Positions 13,994 to 18,433 of a stretch of DNA of 18,433 nt are shown in pieces. The position numbers were made by a program, and so were the translations under genes. A model generated the notes under the pieces. That model had not been told where the DNA came from, made no database searches, and saw nothing but the letters and a program-made list of their open reading frames with translations. This stretch comes from Anaerolineaceae bacterium (lineage in GTDB: Bacteria; Chloroflexota; Anaerolineae; Anaerolineales; Anaerolineaceae): positions 1-18,433 of the forward strand of contig WOZC01000077.1 in NCBI GenBank assembly GCA_011620465.1, in the 5' to 3' direction. The stretch's first letter is position 1. Each line of letters begins with the position of its first letter.

Positions 13994-15871
13994 CTACAAC
14001 CAGATCGCTCCACCGCGGGGCAGCGCAGGTATCTTCATTTCTCCGGGGTGTAAAACAAGTGTCGCTTCACTAAACAGGCTCTTAAGCTGCTCAATTCCGT
14101 CGGGGTTGATCAAGCTGCTTTTCAGAATGAACCCTGTTGGCTGATCAATACGGCTGGCTGTTACAACAATCCGTTTTTCTTCTAGCACGCGCTGAAAAAC
14201 CAGCAAGTCGTCATCCCAATAAAGCACCTGGAAACTGCCTTCGGCTAAAACGTTATTTTCCTTCCGAAGCGAAATGAGCCGTTGGTAAAAGGCAAGCAGA
14301 TCCTTATCCCATTTGTCTTCATCCCAAGGGAAGCAATTACGCTGCCCAAATCCAGGCTCATCAGATAACCCGATTTCATCACCATAGTAGACGCAAGGCA
14401 CACCCGGGAAGGTAAACTGGACCATCACTGCCAGTCGGATCAGATCTTCATCTCCATTCAAAACTGTACGCAGGCGGTTGGTGTCATGGCTGTCCAGCAC
14501 GTTAAATTGCTGTAAAGCGACTGTCCATGGGATTGCTGCGAGGTTATCCTGCCAGCTTCTCACCAGGGCTTCTGTGCTCAGTGGTTTTTCTGACCTCAGC
14601 ACCGATTCGCAGCCGAGGGCTCTGATTTCAAAACCTGTCAACCAGTTCAACAGAGGTTGGCTGAAACCGCTGTAATTCATCACGCCATCCCAGGCATCCC
14701 CCTGCAGCTGTCCTTCCGCTTCAAAGAAGTTTTCTCCCATCAGGTAACTTTGTGGATTAGTTCTTTTGACCGTTCTTCTAATCGCCGGCAGCACATCCCG
14801 ATCCAGCTGCTGTTCGTCATACCGACCGAGCATATTGCCAACATCTACCCGCCAACCGTCAATATTGTATGGGGGCAGCAACCAGCTGGCAAAAACACTG
14901 GTATCGCTTTCAAACATCTCTCTTCGTAGAGCCGGATCGCTGTAATTGAGTTTGGGCAGGCTGCCAAAACCCATCCATGAAACGTATTTTTGTTCTTCGT
15001 CAAAGAAGAAAGCCGATCGATGCAGGCTGGTGGGATCTTCCATAGCTTCACGAAACCAGGGGTGACCTGCGCCACTATGGTTGGGAACAATATCCAGGAT
15101 GTAGTGCAAATCGGCATCTTTAAGGGCATTGGCAAGGGAGATCAAGGCTTCGTTGCCGCCCAGGGTCGGATCGACATTGCGAAAATCAGCTACATCATAG
15201 CGATGATTGGTATAAGCCGTGAAAATTGGATTGAGATAAACTGCATTGACACCCAGCGTTTGCAGATATTCGAGATGGTCCTCAATACCCTTCAGGTCGC
15301 CACCATAAAAAGGGATGTGGTTGCGGTCTGTTTGAACAGCCTGACCCCAGGGGTAGGTTTTGCGGCTGTAACCCGGATAAGCCTCGATTGTGCCGTCAGG
15401 ATCATTGTTAGGATCGCCATTGGCGAAACGATCAGGGAAAATCTGGTAGAAAACCGAACGGCTCAGCCAGGAAATCTCCGGGTTGTTTGCCAGGAGTTTG
15501 AAATCAAAAGACGCCACAGGCACAAAAGTACTGACACCCGCCGCGTTCAGCCACCAGATCCTGCCTTCAGTTTGGATCCCGAAGCGATAGGGCACCCGGG
15601 GTTCGTTGACCAGTAGCTCACCTTCCCAAATGTTCATTTGATTGCGGCGTTCAACCGGGTGCATCGCCTGTAACTGCTGCTCACCATTAGGGATGTTGCG
15701 CAGGATGATCTGGTCAGGTTGCCCGTTGGCTGGCACTTCGAGGCGGATCCTCACCACCTCCCCCAGGCTTGGGTAGGGGTTCGAAACATGATCGCGGGTG
15801 CCTGTATGCACGATTTGCCTGATCCAGTGCGGGGCTTGTTCTTGAAAGACAGGTGCTTGTTTAATTTCCAT
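13994..15871 (-). CDS. GH13 alpha-glucan hydrolase (neopullulanase / cyclomaltodextrinase-like)
   Basis: Cleaves alpha-1,4 (and possibly alpha-1,6) bonds in maltodextrins, cyclodextrins or pullulan. The 625 residues show an N-terminal beta domain of the CBM34 type (about 1-125), then the TIM barrel from SVFYQIFPDRFANGD. GH13 signatures follow: LDIVPNHSG, DGWRVDVGN with the nucleophile Asp near 344, MGENFF with the acid/base Glu near 379, and VLDSHDTNR with the third Asp near 462. LPKLNYSDP resembles the MPKLN motif of the neopullulanase subfamily. A C-terminal beta domain completes it. No signal peptide is visible, so it acts in the cytoplasm on imported or stored glucan. The ATG at 15871 was preferred to a TTG six codons upstream; neither has a clear ribosome-binding site. 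Confidence 0.95.
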   Translation of the reverse strand: MEIKQAPVFQEQAPHWIRQIVHTGTRDHVSNPYPSLGEVVRIRLEVPANGQPDQIILRNIPNGEQQLQAMHPVERRNQMNIWEGELLVNEPRVPYRFGIQTEGRIWWLNAAGVSTFVPVASFDFKLLANNPEISWLSRSVFYQIFPDRFANGDPNNDPDGTIEAYPGYSRKTYPWGQAVQTDRNHIPFYGGDLKGIEDHLEYLQTLGVNAVYLNPIFTAYTNHRYDVADFRNVDPTLGGNEALISLANALKDADLHYILDIVPNHSGAGHPWFREAMEDPTSLHRSAFFFDEEQKYVSWMGFGSLPKLNYSDPALRREMFESDTSVFASWLLPPYNIDGWRVDVGNMLGRYDEQQLDRDVLPAIRRTVKRTNPQSYLMGENFFEAEGQLQGDAWDGVMNYSGFSQPLLNWLTGFEIRALGCESVLRSEKPLSTEALVRSWQDNLAAIPWTVALQQFNVLDSHDTNRLRTVLNGDEDLIRLAVMVQFTFPGVPCVYYGDEIGLSDEPGFGQRNCFPWDEDKWDKDLLAFYQRLISLRKENNVLAEGSFQVLYWDDDLLVFQRVLEEKRIVVTASRIDQPTGFILKSSLINPDGIEQLKSLFSEATLVLHPGEMKIPALPRGGAIWL

Positions 15872-15932
15872 AGACGCTAATAATACCAAGTTTTGGCAGG
15901 TTTCGCAGGATTACCTAACTGCCCGCGCTTGC

Positions 15933-16250
15933 CTACTCCGCTTCCCTGTCGTGAATTTTGAATTCCTCGGGTATGGGCATGCTGCCTTCCCAAACCACAC
16001 TGCATAATGCTTCAGGAGAAGTATTACCTTAGAATTGACCAGTAAAACCTGCGATTCCTCATTCAAGCCCATTGCTTCGCGCAAGTCTCGTGAGCCTTCA
16101 TACTCCTTCGTTGACCCAAAAGCCTCCCACGCCAATACACCTTGCCAGATCGGGAAGGCTCTTGAGCGGGCTCATGTGATAGCCGGGAATTTCGCTGTGG
16201 AGTTTGCAAACTATTTGAGGCAGACCAGATGGAAATAGCTCTCCCGCCAA
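15933..16250 (-). pseudogene. Remnant of a diaminopropionate ammonia-lyase-like gene
   Basis: Three pieces in different frames read as one PLP-enzyme relic. Piece one (16250-16101) encodes PGYHMSPLKSLPDLARCIGV and GGFWVNEG, the N-terminal region of 2,3-diaminopropionate ammonia-lyase, then meets a stop. Piece two (about 16105-16031, shifted frame) gives RDLREAMGLNEESQVLLVNS, the C-terminal region. Piece three (16028-15933, shifted again) gives GNTSPEALCSVVWEGSMPIP and ends at TAG, matching the family's EGDTDP...VVW tail. About 300 central residues, including the PLP-binding lysine, are missing, so it cannot be active. Family identity is from memory of the conserved patterns; a related threonine synthase-like enzyme is possible. 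The 182 nt beyond it, up to the next gene, show no clear feature. Confidence 0.75.
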
Positions 16251-16432
16251 TTTTGATTTAGGGATTGCCGGAGCGTACGAATTCGCTAATCATTGAATTT
16301 GAACTTCTAAAATACTTACCTCTTTGATTGATTTATGCTGTCCGTCAACCTTATCACACGGCAATCCTGGCTCGCTTTCTTCAAAATGGTATTCTTCTGA
16401 ACACTTCAGGTACAATTTCTGAGAGGCAAAAA

Positions 16433-16822
16433 ATGAAAACAGAAATCATCCAGGAATATTACCGACAACGCGGTTTAAGCTGGCCGGACCAGAAGAGTGC
16501 ATTGCTTTTCTACCTCTCAGAGGTGGGCGAACTCGCTGAAGCCTACCTGACAATTCAACCGTTGGAATTGAGCGAAGAAGAGCGGGAACTGCTGAAAAAA
16601 TTCGCGCAAATCGGGCTGGAAGCGGATGAAATTGTCTCGCGTAAACCCGGTTGGGTGCGCAACAATGACCGAACACGTAAAGAAAACATCGCTCATGAAG
16701 CCGCAGACTGTAATATGATGCTCTCGGTTTTCCTGGAAACCTACAATGGGCAATCCCCTGATGATGCCTTGCTCGAGAAAATGGCGCTCAAACTCGGACA
16801 CCCGATAAATGAACTCGAGTAG
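16433..16822 (+). CDS. MazG-like nucleotide pyrophosphohydrolase
   Basis: A 129-residue all-alpha NTP pyrophosphatase-type protein. The Mg2+-binding acidic pairs are Glu30 and Glu33 in SEVGELAEAY and Glu88 and Asp91 in HEAADCNMML, the hallmark of the MazG/dUTPase-like superfamily that hydrolyses (d)NTPs to monophosphates in house-cleaning. RKENIAHE adds the conserved Lys/Glu before helix 4. A GAGAGG ribosome-binding site lies just before ATG 16433; an open frame begins further upstream but lacks a ribosome-binding site and family-like sequence. It is the only plus-strand gene in this part of the window and stands alone, facing the macrodomain gene. Exact substrate is unknown. Confidence 0.82.
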   Translation: MKTEIIQEYYRQRGLSWPDQKSALLFYLSEVGELAEAYLTIQPLELSEEERELLKKFAQIGLEADEIVSRKPGWVRNNDRTRKENIAHEAADCNMMLSVFLETYNGQSPDDALLEKMALKLGHPINELE

Positions 16823-16933
16823 AGACGAACCTCCAAAGTCATTTGCAGGGGCGACCTTCCATAACCGCCTGTCACATTGCAGGGTTATAACAATCTGAAC
16901 TGTTTGGAAATTTCTGCATTCAGGATTGCCAAA

Positions 16934-16955
16934 CCAGACTTACAGAAGAGTCTGG
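16934..16955 (-). terminator. Hairpin at the end of the macrodomain gene
   Basis: A perfect 7-bp stem CCAGACT/AGTCTGG with an 8-nt loop spans the stop codon of the macrodomain gene on the minus strand and is followed by TTTGGC. The T-run is short, so termination would be weak; the stem may instead protect the mRNA 3' end. Confidence 0.4.
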
Positions 16956-17440
16956 TAGACCTCGAGTGCCCTGCGCGAGAAGCAGCAGAAAATTACCTCT
17001 TCAACGCTCTTCAGGTCGGGGTCAATTGCTCTTACCGTCTCAACAGCGATCCTGGCTGCCTTATCGATTGGATATCCGTAGACACCTGTGCTGATCGACG
17101 GAAATGCGATCGATTTCAACCCGTTTTCCTCCGCCAAATACAGGCTGTTGCGATAACAATTCGAAAGTAACCCGGCTTCACCATACTGACCGCCATGCCA
17201 CACCGGACCAACCGTATGGATCACATAGTGCGCTGGCAGGTTAAATCCCGGTGTAATCTTTGCTTCTCCAGTCTCACAGCCCCCCAACCTGCGGCAAGCT
17301 TCTACAAGCTGCGGACCAGCAGCCTGGTGGATCGCGCCATCCACCCCTCCACCGCCCAACAAGGAGCGATTTGCTGCATTTACAATCGCATCAACATCGA
17401 TTTTCGTAATATCTGCCAACATGGCAATCAATTTAGGCAT
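16940..17440 (-). CDS. Macrodomain O-acetyl-ADP-ribose deacetylase (YmdB-like)
   Basis: Hydrolyses O-acetyl-ADP-ribose and may remove ADP-ribose from proteins. The 166 residues are a stand-alone macrodomain very like E. coli YmdB: ADITKIDVDAIVNAANRS with Asn21 and Asn24, GGGGVDGAIHQAAGP with catalytic-type Asp34, HTVGPVWHGG, and the second phosphate loop ISTGVYGYP. ATG 17440 was chosen because AGGGAGGGG sits just before it; an upstream in-frame start would reach the preceding gene. It begins 26 nt after the YitT gene and is probably co-transcribed with it. Confidence 0.93.
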   Translation of the reverse strand: MPKLIAMLADITKIDVDAIVNAANRSLLGGGGVDGAIHQAAGPQLVEACRRLGGCETGEAKITPGFNLPAHYVIHTVGPVWHGGQYGEAGLLSNCYRNSLYLAEENGLKSIAFPSISTGVYGYPIDKAARIAVETVRAIDPDLKSVEEVIFCCFSRRALEVYQTLL

Positions 17441-17466
17441 TTTCCCCTCCCTCATTTGAAAATACA

Positions 17467-18360
17467 TTACGTTCGTTCGCCAAGCGGGCTAAACCCCTCA
17501 CCCAGGGCTTCGTTGGCATGCCCCACTGACATGAACGCGTCAGGATCGGCATCGTGTACAATTGTCTTAAGCCTGATCACCTCAGCTGCGGTTACAACGC
17601 AAAAGATAATCGGACGGTCCTTTTGGGTATATCCACCCTTTGCCTCAATGATGGTGGCGCCACGTCCAAGTTGTTCACTAATAGCTGAGACCACTTTCGT
17701 GGTTTCGTCAGTGATGATCATAGCCTCACGGACCACGTTATTTCCTTGGGTGACAAAGTCAGCTGCGATTCCGCTAAGGTAAATCATAACCAAACCGTAC
17801 ATGGTTTTTTCCCAACCAAAGAAAAAGCCTGCCAGGATAACTGCTAACGAATCGGTGATCATGTACGACAGTGAAATGGACATTCCCAAACGCTTATTCA
17901 TAATGCGTGCCAGGATGTCCGTCCCTCCGCTTGTACCGCGACCAAGATAAACCAATCCCAAACCGATGCCTAAAACAATTCCACCATAAAGCGTATTGAG
18001 CAGGATGTCGTCAGTGATGGGAGTTGTGCCAGTTATCTCAATCAGGATGTCGGTCAGCACAGTGTAGGAAAGCACAGTAAGAATCGTGCGAATTGCAAAG
18101 CGAGGTCCGCCCAAATGGCGCCAACCCAAAATGAAAAGAGGAATGTTACCCAGAAGGGTGACCGCGCCGATTGGCCAACCCTCCAGATAATGAAGCAACT
18201 GGGCAATGCCGCTGATGCCGCCGCTAACCAATTGGGCAGGCACCAGGAAAGTGCGCAAAGCCAGTGCCTGGATTAATCCGCCCAGGATGATCAACCCATA
18301 ATCTTTCAGGGTTCTCCAGCTGAAATCTAACTGGCTGAAAAAAGCTTTGACCTTACCCAT
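17467..18360 (-). CDS. YitT family membrane protein with C-terminal DUF2179 domain
   Basis: A 297-residue protein with five to six membrane helices (about 20-215) followed by a soluble DUF2179 domain (about 220-290). The YitT part shows FLVPAQLVSGGISGIAQLLH, YLGRGTSGGTDILARIMNKR and GIAADFVTQG; the DUF2179 part shows ISEQLGRGATIIEAKGGYT and RPIIFCVVTAAEVIRLKTIV. DUF2179 resembles the PII/ACT-like fold and may sense a ligand; the transport substrate of YitT proteins is not known. A TATAAT lies about 50 nt upstream and AAGGAG is the likely ribosome-binding site, although it is rather far (12 nt) from the ATG. Confidence 0.92.
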   Translation of the reverse strand: MGKVKAFFSQLDFSWRTLKDYGLIILGGLIQALALRTFLVPAQLVSGGISGIAQLLHYLEGWPIGAVTLLGNIPLFILGWRHLGGPRFAIRTILTVLSYTVLTDILIEITGTTPITDDILLNTLYGGIVLGIGLGLVYLGRGTSGGTDILARIMNKRLGMSISLSYMITDSLAVILAGFFFGWEKTMYGLVMIYLSGIAADFVTQGNNVVREAMIITDETTKVVSAISEQLGRGATIIEAKGGYTQKDRPIIFCVVTAAEVIRLKTIVHDADPDAFMSVGHANEALGEGFSPLGERT

Positions 18361-18410
18361 TCCCAGAATATGCTCCTTAGTAACTCCAATAGCAAGCTGC
18401 CCGGAAAGGG

Positions 18411-18416
18411 ATTATA
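18411..18416 (-). promoter_or_regulatory. Possible -10 box of the YitT-macrodomain unit
   Basis: A consensus TATAAT on the minus strand is 50 nt before the YitT ATG. The matching -35 would lie at the very edge of or beyond the window and cannot be judged. Confidence 0.45.
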
Positions 18417-18433
18417 AACCATACCGCCCCTTA

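Noticed and set aside
14990..15616. Plus-strand open frame of 208 codons antisense to the GH13 gene
   Set aside because: The opposite strand has intact GH13 motifs throughout; the antisense frame resembles no family.
15911..16135. Intact small minus-strand gene of 74 codons
   Set aside because: Only its middle part looks like a protein family (the C-terminal region of a PLP lyase), and matching pieces before and after it lie in other frames, so it is treated as part of a pseudogene.

Overview
The window looks like a chromosomal segment of an anaerobic, moderate-GC bacterium. Gene content and protein style suggest Chloroflexota (Anaerolineae-like), but this is an inference from memory of such genomes and no marker here proves it. 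Nothing points to a phage, plasmid or integrated element: there is no integrase, transposase or CRISPR array.

Left end (1-725): an AT-rich non-coding stretch with two hairpins, followed by an initiator tRNA-fMet gene on the minus strand. The tRNA has a near-consensus sigma70 promoter and its own intrinsic terminator.

ATP synthase operon (726-7819, minus strand; promoter at 7876-7904): the order is atpD-C-Q-R-B-E-F-A-[PII-like]-G. This is the order of the N-ATPase family, a divergent branch of F-type rotary ATPases, not that of the ordinary atpIBEFHAGDC operon. Family traits are visible: no separate delta gene, a 262-residue b subunit whose C-terminal third resembles the delta C-terminal domain, an epsilon of only 90 residues without the inhibitory helical hairpin, two small membrane proteins (AtpQ, AtpR), and a c subunit with a glutamate in each helix. 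The unexpected element is a small gene inserted between atpA and atpG and overlapping atpA by ATGA. It encodes a 112-residue PII-like protein of the PstA/DarA (cyclic-di-AMP receptor) fold with altered ligand-pocket residues. A nucleotide-sensing protein made in step with the ATPase is the most interesting observation in the window. A 16-bp tandem repeat abuts the -35 box of the operon promoter.

Central plus-strand block (8074-11228): trpS (tryptophanyl-tRNA synthetase), a cation diffusion facilitator with an N-D-D-D metal site suggesting Mn2+ export, and a YqhD-type iron-containing alcohol/aldehyde reductase, closed by intrinsic terminators. Three copies of a 13-mer lie upstream of trpS.

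Right-hand block (11483-18360, mostly minus strand): a DUF1801 protein; a cluster of GH13 alpha-glucan hydrolase, YihY/BrkB membrane protein and family 2 glycosyltransferase; an eroded remnant of a diaminopropionate ammonia-lyase gene; a plus-strand MazG-like nucleotide pyrophosphohydrolase; and a two-gene unit of a YitT/DUF2179 membrane protein and a YmdB-like macrodomain ADP-ribose hydrolase.
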